Assembly (NCBI GenBank): GCA_030581615.1
Contig: JAKTTT010000055.1
Span: 1-64,000 of the forward strand
DNA from: Alloascoidea africana
Lineage: Eukaryota; Ascomycota; Alloascoideomycetes; Alloascoideales; Alloascoideaceae
Direction of reading: 5' to 3'
Length of the DNA: 64,000 bases
Part shown: positions 51,151 through 63,662 of the stretch, piece by piece
Layout: each line of letters starts with the position of its first letter
Numbering within the stretch: position 1 is the first letter of the stretch
Program-made: the position numbers and the translations under genes
The notes under the pieces: generated by a model
Database searches by the model: none
What the model saw: the letters and a program-made list of their open reading frames with translations, nothing else
Told to the model about the DNA's origin: nothing

Positions 51151-54100
51151 CTATATGTTTACTTGCCATGAAGAAAGTCCTGCTCCTGCCACCACAATCA
51201 CAGGTTTGTTATTAATTACAGCACTATCGGAGCATCCTGTATCGGCTACACTTGTATACCTTGAATCCACAAGCTCCAGATGAGTACCATAGACACTCCA
51301 AAGTCGGACTTTCTGGTCCACACTTGTAGATGCATAGTAGGATTTCCCAGTATCAGTATCAGTTTCCGGCCGCCATGTAATTGGAGATATAGAGGTAACC
51401 GTTGAAGATGCTGCACTTTCGTGTCTGCAAATCACTTTGCCGGATGGAGCACTGTTGTCGTTGAAATTGATTCGCGTCAGTACTATCGCATTATCGTCGC
51501 CTCCGGTAACTAAATCTACAGAGGACGAATTGTTTTCTGGAGACAGTGCAAAAGCTCTTACTCCAGATTGGTGAATCTGTAGTCGAAGCAATTGTGTTCC
51601 CAGCTCCAAAGTAACTGCATCCTCTGTATCTTCAGAGTCTGAGATTAAACGATGCTCTCTAATTGTTATTCCTTGTGTCCTCAAACTTTCCGTGAGACTG
51701 TAAACTGCAACATGACCATCGGTGGCTGCGGTAATAATGAAAAGGTCTCCAGAATTGGACACAAATGAAGTGTTGAGCAAGCAGCAGGTTGTATAACTGC
51801 CTTGGATCAAAAGTGAAAACTTGTTAAGATTCACATTGTACTTCCATATTCGTATACTGGAATCTGAGTATACAGTGACCAGTAAAAATCCAATGCATGC
51901 TTTGGATTCATGTCCATCTTGTCTATAGATAATGATAGTGTCAAAATCCATGATTCTTAGATCTGGATTTGACACCATTTGTGGCAGAGTGGCAGTATGG
52001 TGTATTAAACCCCCAACAAAATCTTCATCCTCTCTTACTCTCCAAACGAACAGTTCTTCTCTCGCGGCACTTGATAAAAGGAACAGCGCGTCTGGAGTCT
52101 GTGCCCATCGCATAGCCTGTATTCCAGAAACATGCTTCCGCTCGTTCCAGTAGTACTCTATGAGTCCATCCTCAAATATTCTACCGAGTCGAATACAGGT
52201 ATCCTCTGATCCAGTGGCGATCAATCTCGCTCTTGAATTCCTTGTCGAAACCAAAGGCGAAATAACAGCTCCTCTAATTTCCCTACCGTGAGTTCCTTCT
52301 TGCAGAATGCTTGTTTGAAACTTTTTCACAATACTGTTTGAATGGGTGTAGTGGAAAGTGGCCGATTTTGTAAACAAAAATGTAAACCTGTTTGAATCTT
52401 GTGGATCAATATCAAAGTACCACAACCTATGCGCGCCTCCACATTCAATACTAGCCACTTGAATCTGTTTCGTCTCGTTCCAAATGTAAAACATGTTTGT
52501 TCGAAATCCGCATAGAAGCAATCCATCTTTATGTTGAATGGCCCGTTCCAAAAAGCCTTTTGCAAAAATATTTGAATGCACAAGTTCGCTTTCCACATTC
52601 CCAGGAGTACCAAATGAAAGCTTCATGTAGATGTATGTTCCTGCTCTGCCAGCTAAAAGAATTGTCGCTTTCTTATTCTCAGCATCAATAGAAACCGTGC
52701 TGATACTTGTTATTGCATCCTCTGACATGACCCTTCGCTTAACATGTATCGGTTCAATGGGTGCTGTATTGTCGTCTTTGTTTAAATCATAGATGCACAA
52801 TGCTCCAAATCGAGACCCCATTAATAAAACGTTAAACTCTTGAATGTATTCTGCCGTTGTGCACAGGAAAGCAGAAGGTGGAGATAGTCGCTTTTTGGAA
52901 ATTTCTTGTACTTCAGTTTTGGTTTTATTCACTTCAAGTTCATGTATGTTGAAATGATCTTTAGGGTTTTGTGTCTCAGAAATCATAAATGTCTTGTAAC
53001 CAGCTATAGTTTCAAACTCTTTTGTAAGTATCAGATCAGATAGCTTACCATTAAAGTCTGTTGTAAGTTCCATGCGGTTTGCCAGTTTGCCATTTCCCAA
53101 GTCCAATTGAAGTAGATAAATTGTTCCGTTTCGGCTTCCTACAAAAACCAAGTTCCTATTTCTCCAACCCTTTGTGACGGAGAAACTTTGTAGATCTTGT
53201 ACTTGGAATAAAAGCGTCCATTTTTTTATGTTGCTATTTAGCGAAAAGATTTTGCCTTCTGAAGTCGTGAGAACTGTGTAATCATCGTTGATCACTGTGT
53301 ACCCTTTGAAAATTTCATTCTTTTGGTGCTCCAAACCTAGCTCTGTTGCCACTTGAGATAAAGTCCAAGCTTTGGTAACATTTGATATTTTTGATTCTAA
53401 ATCAACTAATCGTATTCGACCATCTCCGCCAACTGTCGCAATAACCTTTTCGCTTGAGTTGATATCGCCCGCCCATATATTTTTACTGAGATGAGTTTCG
53501 TAAATTGCTGTACACTCTAATTTCTCAGCTTCAAGATTTAGATTCCATAGCCTACTTGTACAATCTTCAGAGACGCTGAAAACTTGTCCGTCATCTAGAA
53601 TATGTAATTGCCAAATTCTGGCAAAATGGCCCCATCCAGTGGCAATGCAATTTCCAGATTCAATGTCCCACAGTTTTATCGATCGGTCATCTGAACAAGA
53701 AACCACACGCTTGCCATCTCGAGAAATAGTGACACCAAAAATCGAACCCTCATGACCCTTCAAGTTCACTACTTTCTGTTCGCTTGGAGTCAAAGCAGCA
53801 TCCCATATTAGAACGCCGCCAAGAACTGTTCCCGCTCCTACCAAAACTTTGGTATCCACAATCTGTATAGTGCCAGAGTATAGAAGACTTGTCTCATTAC
53901 ACGATACTGATTTGACAACTTTGGGTTCCAAAGAATCGTTTAAAGAAGCCAGTATTAAAACGTTATGAGAAGATAGGATATAGACACCCGTTTCAGTAAA
54001 TGTATCAAACACAAGATGGGTTATCCATTCGTTAAAACATATTTCGCTAGTCACATTTTCGCAACTTGTGGTATATTGCTTTTCTTTCAATAGCGTGTTA

Positions 54101-54399
54101 AGGTTATGAAATGCAAGTGATCTCCCACCCCAAAACGCCAAAGTGTTTTTCCCGTCGAAAGCAATCCCATGTATCTTATTCCGATCGAAAATTCGCCGTG
54201 AAGTTATCAAATCTCCCCGCTTCCAATTGTAAACTTTGAGAATTGGTCCGTTCCCAACTAATAGATGCTCATCTCCAATGAACTTGACCGCTGTGCAGGG
54301 ACCATAATGCTCAAGTTTCTACATACAAAGCTCAGTGATTCATTCTTTACAAAATCGGATAATATAATCCAAATCTCATACCCTCAGTTCTCCTGTCAT
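51151..54399 (-). CDS. TRM734: Trm734/Rtt10 (WDR6-type) WD40 protein, two exons
   Basis: Exon 1 is only 18 nt (54382-54399, MTGELR); exon 2 is 51151-54318; total 1061 residues against 1013 in S. cerevisiae. Donor GTATGA and acceptor GTAG bound a 63-nt intron. Exon 2 begins KLEHYGPCTAVKFIGDEHLLVGNGPILKVYNW, the first blade of WDR6-like proteins, then many WD repeats including GHEGSIFGVTISRDGKRVVSCSDDRSIKLWD. A start further inside would cut the first blade. Trm734 is the partner of Trm7 for 2'-O-methylation of position 34 in some tRNAs and also affects endosomal recycling. Divergent from SPC105. Confidence 0.92.
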
Positions 54400-54636
54400 T
54401 AACGTATAAGTGCAAAAGTGTTGTGTCTCGAAATCAAATTGTATGAAATTTTCATGATTTATATCACGTGACATAAATGGATGTTGAGTTTTGGTTGCCA
54501 TGACAATATTCTTTGTGGAGAGAGATGTGTTTACTTTTCTTTTTATCTATCAACATCTCACGAAAAAGAAAATATAACAATTCACCACAACTCTTAATAA
54601 TAGCTTTAACAGGCTGATAATCACACTTAAACCACA
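54400..54636. promoter_or_regulatory. Bidirectional promoter TRM734 / SPC105
   Basis: TCACGTGA at 54464-54471 lies in this 237-bp region between divergent starts, the same E-box as in other promoters of this window. Confidence 0.6.
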
Positions 54637-57600
54637 ATGTCAAATTTCATAGATGAAACACAGACTAAACATGCAAGGCCTCAACTGTTCAATCTCATAT
54701 CGAGTGCACCTCCTACAAAGATCCCAGAAAGTTTTCAAAAACGAAGAAAATCCTCAATTGCACCTTCAAGAGGCATACTAAAGTCGTTCCATGATGACAA
54801 CCATACAGTTGCTGGATTGATGCAAGTGCCTTTGAAAGACGAAAATGAGTTGACAATCGTTCCTGAGAAGAAAAGGATACGGCGAAGGGTTTCTTTTGCT
54901 CCAGAAGCTACTCTACAGTATGATTTGTTTGTTTCCTCTGGATTCGTTTGTACTTGCTTATCGCTAATGATTACTTTATTTATAGCACCTTTGAATTGGA
55001 AGAACATATTCAAGAAAAGGCTCGAAAGGAACCACGACGGCGCGAAACAATCTCTTTTGCACCTTCTCCAAACCCACATCGAGAACTGACATTTGATGCG
55101 CGGCCTTTATCCAAATCAAACGATGGGCTTACAGATCAATTCTATGACGAAGACTACATTGTGGCAAGTAGCTTATCTGGACCTTTGTTCCCTACTGGCA
55201 CACCATCGTCTTCAACAACTTCTCATGAGAGTAGTGAGGAAGACGAAAGCGAAGATGATGGCGGTCAAGAAATGTTGGATGACAGTAGCGATATGGACTC
55301 AGAAGATGAAAAATCCGATGTATTTGAAGATGCACACGAACAGCACTCTAAAGAGGAACAAAATTACAATGATGATGAAAAGGAAAATGAGTCTATAGAA
55401 AATACCCAAATCGATGATAATGGAACTTCACAGATGGAAATTGCAACAGTTTATGGGAAAGAATCGCTTCTGAGCAATGACCTGAGAGATAGTGATCAAG
55501 AAGACGAAATGGATATGACCAGAGTTGGTGGACGAATAGTAAATGGCCAGTTTGAAGAGGATAATGATACCATGGCGATGGAAATTACAACCATGATCAG
55601 CAATGTTCAAAGTGGACCCGTTGAAAGTTTTGGCTTGCAGAAAACTAGATCATTCACCTCTAATTTTCTTCGGTCTTTGGAGGAAAAAGATAGCTTTCTA
55701 GGTGCGACCAAAAATATTCTCCCGCAGCTTGGTGATGATGATGATGATGATGAGGATATGGAAATGACAATGAATGTTACGACACAACTTGGAGGCATTC
55801 AGAATGTTCAGTCTGATGTTGAAGATGAGGATAATCAAACTATGGATATTACCCAAGCTTTTAGCTCGATAAAAAATGAAGATCAAGAGGAAGACGAGGA
55901 TATGATGGAAATGACAAAAGTTGGCGGTAAGATCGAGACAACTTCAAATGATGATCTCGCAAATGATAGTATAGACATGGATATAACAAAAATGCCCGGC
56001 TCGATACAGGCAGACCTGAATCTAAACGGTATTCTCGAAACGGAGGCTGAAGCAACAATGGATGTTACTAGGGCTATCGGCTCCATTAGGGAGGAAAAGT
56101 CGTATTATAGTGATGACAACGGTGCAGACATTTCTATGGAAGAGACAAGAGCAATTGGGGCCATCAAGAATTCAATCGAGTCTGATAATGATGATGACGA
56201 AGCAGGCGACATATCCATGGAGACTACAAAAGCTATTGGATCTATCAAGGATTCAATTGCGGATGATGATGATGGCGAGGATAATACATCTATGGAGGTC
56301 ACCAAAGCTGTGGGTAACATTCAGAATGCTCAACTCTCAGATATTATGGAGGAGGAGGATGCCAATATGTCAATGGAAATCACAAAACCAGTAGGTAACA
56401 TTTTTTCATCTCTGCAGACAAAATCAAACGAATATGATGATGAAGCTGACGAGGAAGAGATGGAAATGACGCAAATTATGTTGCCACAGAAGAAGAGAAG
56501 CTCGCATAGTCCAAGAAAGGCTTCTCCAAAGAAACGAAAGATATTGACACCAGACAAGACCAGGAATAAATTACGCTCGCCTGAGAAGAGCGGCAAGAAA
56601 CAGTTTTTGCTCTCAAAGCCCCAAATTCCTAGTCTCGTTTCTCACAGTGGTTTATCGATCTCAATTGATAATGAAGATTCTCCCACTGTCAAGAGACCGC
56701 AAAAGAATAGAAATGCCGTTCTAAGACAGAAATCACAAGCTGAACTCAACGTCAAAGCAAATACGACACCTGACAAACGTATACATGGTTTTATTTCTGA
56801 AAATTTGAAAGAGAAAATCACCTCTCTTACTCCTAGAAAGCAACAGGCTGCTACTTTTGAGGTGCACAATACAGAGGTTGCTACTCCACCTCCAATTCAA
56901 ATTGATGAGGCAGATCTTGCAGCCTTTACACCTTTGAGATCTATCAAGAAAGGGCAACAGGAAAGAGCGTTTACTCCCATGAGAGAGATTTCCGAAACTA
57001 TACCTGTTCTCCCTGAGGCAGAAATTAGCTATTTCAACCAAGAAAAAGAATCCAATTATGTCCCAGTTTCTCTAAATACATTTCTTGACTCTATCGGTGT
57101 CCAGTTCTTTGACGGTTTGGAAGTTTCTCGTGGACGAACAGCATTGTCTTCATCCTCTTTGCGATTTTCAAATCCTTCAACACTTGTGGATTTTGCCAAA
57201 AATGCCCAACATTTGCCTATGCTTGAGCTGCTAGAATTTGGATGTCAAGAATTGCAAAAGAATTTACAAGAAGGTAGAAAAGCCTTTGCCAAAGTGGAAG
57301 AAGAGACTCTTGAGGAGAACCCCATTTTGATTCGCGAATACTTTGAATCTGCTACTGTTGCCCGCGTTCACATGAATAGTCAATTCAAAGTTATGAAGAA
57401 CTATGCAAGGCACCAGGCCAAAAATGTATGGTACAACTGGAGAACACAGCTGATTGATGGGATTAACATTGCATTAAATAGAAATGAAAATGCATTAAAG
57501 GCCGATATGGAAAAGTTGGATGAATATCAGAGACGAATCGATGAATCTTTTGAAACTCTCTTTAAGAAACATGCAGAGCTCAAAGAAAAGTTGTGTAGAT

Positions 57601-58442
57601 TGACGGTATTGAAAGAGCAGTACAATTCGGTTGATCAAGACGAGTTGAAAAAAGTGCGTGCACAGTTCACATTGGTGAGGCAGCAAGTGAAACAATTGAG
57701 TGAACAGCTTGGTGGAGACCGTGAAAAGCACGCTCTGCTAAAGCGTAATATTGATGAACATAAAACCAAGATAGAAAAAGTGAAGGTCTCTATCAAAAAG
57801 GCCGAGCAGATCTGTGAAAGCAACAAGATTTATGGTCTTGAAGAGGTACTGGATTTGAAAACTCGAGTCGATATGTTCCATTCGATAATCGGTTTCCAAT
57901 TTTTGGCATTAAAAGGTTCAAATCTAAGTCTGGAGTTTAAGGGTTTAAAAATTGACGTTCCGCTTTTGAGTTTGGAAAAGCCTGCCAATTTTGATATGGC
58001 TCTGGTTGATGATAAGAATGTTGTTCTAAGATTTTTCTTTCACCATTTAAAGTCGTCTCTTCCTGGTGGAGAATCTCTCAAATGTTCAGAAAAACTGGCA
58101 AATCTACAACGACTATGGAGAAAAGCTATAGGAATCAGCAAGGAGATTGAAAAACTTTCCTTGTTCTACCCCTTGACCTGCTCACAGGAAGAAGGAAATC
58201 TAAAGATCTCTTTGACTTTAATCAGCACCAAAGAAAAAAGGAAAGATAAGTTGGAGATTCTTTTAATGCCTTCGTGTTTAGAGAGCTATCCAAAACTGGA
58301 AGGAAAGTGTATTTTACGATCAGTGTATTGCCTTGGCAACAAACTTGGCTTTGGCAAAACAGAAATCTACGACAAGTTTATGCGTTCATGTGGCAAACTA
58401 AACATTGTTGAGTTGACTTCCAGTATTCAAGTGTACGAGTAA
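54637..58442 (+). CDS. SPC105: Kinetochore scaffold Spc105/KNL1, two exons
   Basis: Exons 54637-54917 and 54986-58442 give 1245 residues; donor GTATGA, branch CTAAT, acceptor TAG, joining CTA CA to C ACC. The join restores the KNL1 block RRRVSFAPEATLHTFELEEH. PP1 docking motifs are GILK (46-49) and RVSF (84-87). About thirteen MELT-like repeats (for example MEITKPVGNI, MEVTKAVGNI, MDVTRAIGSI) span about residues 240-590; phosphorylated MELTs recruit Bub3-Bub1 in the checkpoint. A basic nuclear-type stretch KKRSSHSPRKASPKKRK follows, then a coiled coil (about 900-1050) and a C-terminal RWD region (about 1080-1240) that binds Mis12. Polar runs of Asp/Glu separate repeats. AT-rich throughout. 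Confidence 0.95.
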
Positions 58443-58631
58443 GAATGAAAATGGATTGACATAATACCATAATAAGTGGCGTTTCTTTTTAGATTTATTT
58501 AATGACTGTTCAAGTCTGTAAGATGAGACTTTCTCTTTGTCTCTTTTCAGTTTTTTTATTATATTGGCTATCAATAAAGTTTGTGTAATTTTACAGTATA
58601 TACTATAGCGTCTGACCTCTCCACGAATGTC

Positions 58632-60493
58632 TTACTGGGAACCGCTTGCCGCTGCAAAGTATTGGGCAATCTCACTATTTCCCTGTTGAGCTTCCTGTGC
58701 AAAAACTTCCAAAAAGTAAAAGATGGCAGTGACACCAGCAACGATTGAGGTCCCTCTTCCCTGAGCTCCCAAAACATCAGTGACGATAGAGATAGCAGTG
58801 AGAGCAGCGGCGCCAGAAGCGGCCGCAATAGGAATAACACGTTGTAGTTCCTTTGCAACAGAGCCTTCCCGGTGTCCTGCAATCACAAGTCCTTGCTCTT
58901 TAAAGGCCTGAGAAATGCCCTTTGCTGACGATCCAGAAATGTCACTCCAGATTTTGCCAAATGGGACGGTCAACAAAAACGCAAAAAGGGAGTATCCCAC
59001 GGTCTTAATCGGATGTAAAACAGCTGATTTAATTCCTGTTGGTGGAGTCAGATAGTAGATAATGCCGGAGTCGATTGTGTAATCGGTTCCAGAAGCACTT
59101 GTGGCCCAGGTTCCTAGGATTCTCACCGCCAAGTTGTTGGGGAAAAAGCTGTAGAGGACATAGCTTGTCAAGGTCAGTGAGAACAATACGCTCGATAGAA
59201 AGAGAATTGGAAGACCGCCTGTGTAAAGAAGCTTGATTGGATAGTTCGTAGCAGCGGATCGGACCTTGTTTGATCTCAAAGGAATTTCGATTCTAAAATT
59301 TTGAAAGTAGACGGCGGTGAACAGGGCAAACACGTTGATGTAACCGTGAGTCAGGTTTGGTAGAGAAGGTCTGGTAAAGCTTTCGACGATGGCATTTGGA
59401 AGACGTTTGTTATAAACGGAGCTGATAAGATTGGGAATCGCGCCCACGTAAACGCTTCCCTTGGCAACTTGAGCAGGCAAGATGGAAATAAGGTCGCTGA
59501 CAAAACTCGTCGCAGAGTTTAGTCCGACGAAGAACAAAGCACCGGGTCCGATGCCGTAGCCCTTGTCAAACAGCTCGTTGAAGAGAATGACGATTGTGCC
59601 GCCAATGAATAGCTGGGTCACCAGAAAGGCCAACTCCCAGATGGTGAGAACCGCGCCATTGGCGCCTTGGTAATATCCCGAGAAGGCCAGTCCGACCGAG
59701 AAGACAAAAGTGAGGACAAAGGCAAAGATTTTCTGTGCGGATTGGAACAACTCCCGGTCCTTCCTGTATTCGAAATTCACGTCAAGAAGGCGTAATCCGG
59801 CCAAGAGCTGGAAGGTAAAGCCGGAAATCAAAACTGGTGCCACTCCAAACTCAAGGTATGTACCCTTTGTGCTGGCAAAAACTGGTCTGAAGTAGCTGAA
59901 TGGATCGGGTCCTAGTTCTTTGAAACCGTACAGGCTTTGGAAAATGGTTAGATCAAATGGAAAAATGATGAGTGTCAACAAAAAAAAACATACGGCAAAG
60001 CCAGCATAAAGTAGAGGAAGGCTGCCCCGAAGGTGTACATGACCTGATCATCGAAGCCGATCTATTTATTGCATGTTAGATGCATCCTCCATATTGTTCA
60101 TAGTGCTGTATTGTTCGACCAGAAGAAGCTTACCTTTGTGTACGGCAGTTCAATCTCAGGGAGGACGGGGATAAAAGGCTTGACCAAATCAAGTAGACGA
60201 ACTATCCAGCTCCAACGGAATCAGAAGGGGGGCAAATGGTTAGAACAGCTCAAACAAGTCTCGTCGGTCCGTGATTCACATTGAACGGGTTCTGGGACTA
60301 CACTGGCGGTTTGTTCCTTGATTTTCCACGAGTCACGCTAGATGATAATTGCCAGCGTCGCCAAACAGCACACCAAGACCGAAACCAAGTCCAGTGAGAC
60401 CAAGACACCAGAAAACCCAAGTTAAAAGAGAATTAAGGCAAACCTTTGAGCGCTGTTGGCCCGGTTTCGATATCTGTACATACGTCTGCTCAT
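58632..60493 (-). CDS. SSH1: Ssh1-type Sec61 translocon channel, four exons
   Basis: Rebuilt as complement of 58632-59934, 59994-60061, 60134-60201, 60484-60493: 1449 nt, 482 residues (S. cerevisiae Ssh1 490). Exon 1 is 10 nt (ATG AGC AGA C). Donors GTATGT, GTAAGC, GTATGT; the first intron is 282 nt, the others 59 and 72. The N terminus reads MSRLRLLDLVKPFIPVLPEIELPY. Ten hydrophobic segments follow. LEFGVAPVLISGFTFQLLAGLRLLDVNF and ISGSSAKGISQAFKEQGLVIAGHRE with VAKELQRVIPIAA are nearer to Ssh1 than to Sec61, which has GTLLELGVSPIITS. Ssh1 acts in co-translational import at the ER. Sec61 itself must lie elsewhere. Divergent from TAE1. Confidence 0.88.
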
Positions 60494-60650
60494 GATGAGT
60501 GGATAGGTCGCTGGCTATAGTGTTGAGGTAGACTTACAGTGAAGGGAGGAGGACAACGAAAAATGGTGGTGGTGGGAGAAAAAAAAAGTGTGGAAACCTT
60601 CTGAACTTTCCCTTTGAGATTCGAGCAGTCACCTTAGGAAGACAAAGAAC
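60494..60650. promoter_or_regulatory. Bidirectional promoter SSH1 / TAE1
   Basis: Only 157 bp separate the two divergent start codons. The + side has poly-A and a purine stretch; no clear TATA was seen. Confidence 0.5.
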
Positions 60651-61539
<889 letters not shown>

Positions 61540-62894
61540 TTTGGAATGTCACAAAGTATCGTGTGTCCATAACTGAAAGTAGATTCTTGTTTCCATTTTT
61601 GAAGAGAAGTTTTGGTTCAAAAATAGAGCATTCATAATACATCCAATTGTCCAAAACTCTTCTTGGATTGCCCAAATTGTGTGATGTGCTAGGTGATATT
61701 TCTTTTCTTTATTCCGTGCTAGTTTGTATAATCCAGGTTTATTCACAATTCTACATGGCGAAGGAGCCATTATTTCAACATTGTTCACTACGAATATGGT
61801 TAGACTTTTGTTAAATGTATTCTTTTACTCCTTGATCAGTCTCAAATATTCAATTATTTCTTTAATTTAGCCTTTGTACAGACTTGTATTATGCCCTGGT
61901 CCTTTAAATTGGACTATATACATTACAATTGTTCTGTGGGGCACAGTAGTCTCATGAAATAATAATCATTAATGTTATTTTGGAGTCATAACAACTCCTT
62001 CTTAAGCATCGGTTTATTCCTGTTGGCCACTAGAGATAAAAAAACAAACTCCTATTCAATAGCCAGCTTTAGAACCTTTTGAGTTAGGTCAATGTATGGC
62101 GTCTATAGAATCATTATCATGGATTAAACTCAGATTTCAGAGAAGAAAACTAAGGAACTTGCATTTCTTCAAAGACGATGTCGACAGTTTTATATACTTA
62201 AACTAACCTGTTTGGAATCTGATGGTATTCCCAATCTCTTTTCTTGAGTATTTTTTACGAAAAACCTGGGTTGTCAATTACGGAGTAAGTTCCACTACAG
62301 ATTAAACTAGATATCTGGTTTTTCCTTTTTTTCTGTTAAGGGCTCCATTATTACAGAAGGGTTATCTGTTTCTGCATTCTAGAAGCTGCTTTAATGTTGG
62401 ACTGAGCAGTGGGAAGTATAAGTAAGTCTAGTGGACCTCAAACTTATCCATGCCTAACAGCTCATAGTTGGTACACAACTTTTCAGTTTATCTTTTTCAA
62501 ATAAACGGGTCAACTAGCGTCAACATACGGACTTTTGTAAAATATTCCCGCTTTTGGACGTCACATTTGTATTTTTGGTGAAGTAAATTCCCTTATTTGG
62601 ACCAAAAGTCACGACACTTTCATGGGGGCAAAAACTGGGAAAATGGGGGTTTTAACCTGGCGTAGCGGGTTCACTTTTGCGTGGATTTGGATGAAAGGGG
62701 AGATTTAAGGACTGCGTAAAACTACCTCACGAGTGCCACCAAGAGCTAGGATATAAGTGTATTGTGGAGTCTACAATGCACAAACTGCGCCGCTGCATCG
62801 ACGAACAGGGTGCCTCAGCAGTCGTGAAGCTATTCTCAGAAGTAGGAGGTTTGCTCAAAAGGAGGGTTGGAGGGGGCGGGTAACCGGATCAGAA
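61540..62894. other. Intergenic DNA between TAE1 and Helitron pieces
   Basis: 1.35 kb without a recognisable gene. From about 62500 the composition shifts away from AT-rich and short frames appear, so the Helitron-derived DNA may begin earlier than its first recognisable protein segment. Confidence 0.5.
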
Positions 62895-63242
62895 ACTCCT
62901 GATACTCTTGACACTCCTCTTCAACAACACAACAAACTCAGTCTCCACTTCCCAATCCCGATGATGACGAATTCCCTCACAGTTTTGTCTCTCACTTATC
63001 CGAGGTGGAGACGTTTGATATAGTCTCCTCATTGGGGCGCTTTACACTGGAAACTTGAACTACGCAGTTCTCCCTCAACCCGTTTTAATCAGGAATGGCG
63101 ACATTGTGCTCCCTGCTATTCGAGAGCCGCCACCCTATTTAAAACAACTATACGAAGGCACAGATAGTAGGGCTAAGTCGTTTCGTAGCAATATATGACA
63201 ATATAATAGATGCTTTACTTTTTCGCATTCAAAATTTCATGT
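62895..63242 (+). mobile_element. Helitron fragment, left copy of inverted pair
   Basis: On the + strand this piece reads DDEFPHSFVSHLSEVETFDI, then after a deletion relative to its partner RNGDIVLPAIREPPPYLKQLYEG and CFTFSHSKFHV. These belong to the N-terminal region of the Helitron Rep/helicase polyprotein. The copy is decayed: it lacks the CPHCGALHW finger start, has a stop inside the IRQYN segment and a frame change. It forms an inverted repeat with 63260-63613. Confidence 0.85.
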
Positions 63243-63259
63243 ACCTGAACATCTTATGA

Positions 63260-63662
63260 ACATGAAATTTAGAATGAGAGAAGGTAAAACATCTATTATA
63301 TTGGCGTATTTTGCTACGAAATGCCTTGGCTCTACCATCAGAGCCTTCGTATAGCTGCTTTAAATATGGGGGGGGGCTCGAATTGCAGGCAGGACAATGT
63401 CGCCATTCCTACAACACAAATTGAACCGCGTGGAAGGTGAACTACGTAGTTCAAGCTTCCAGTGTAAAGCGCCACAATGAGGGCACTCAACATTCATTCT
63501 GCCAATGTCGAATGTCTCCACCTCAGATAGGTGAGAGACAAAAGCGCGAGGAAAATCGTGATCATCATGAGGAGTGGGGATTGGGGTTTGTCGTTGAACA
63601 GCAGTATCAGGAGCATCGGCATTGGGAAGCTGAGTTTCGCGTTGAGCCAGGGCAGACTAATA
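63260..63662 (-). mobile_element. Helitron fragment, right copy of inverted pair
   Basis: On the minus strand one open frame runs from about 63650 to 63230, with AFVSHLSEVETFDIGRMNV, the zinc-finger CPHCGALHWKLE, CCRNGDIVLPAIRAPPPYLK, QLYEGSDGRAKAF, RSKIRQYNRCFTF and SHSKFHV. This order is diagnostic for the N-terminal part of Helitron replicative helicases. Upstream the frame holds a polar, Gln-rich stretch and closes at a stop near 63656. The fragment is intact over about 140 codons but ends abruptly at the palindrome centre. Confidence 0.9.

Noticed and set aside
62757-63023. 88-codon + frame MYCGVYNAQT before the Helitron pieces
   Set aside because: Runs out of frame through the left Helitron copy; no support as a separate gene.
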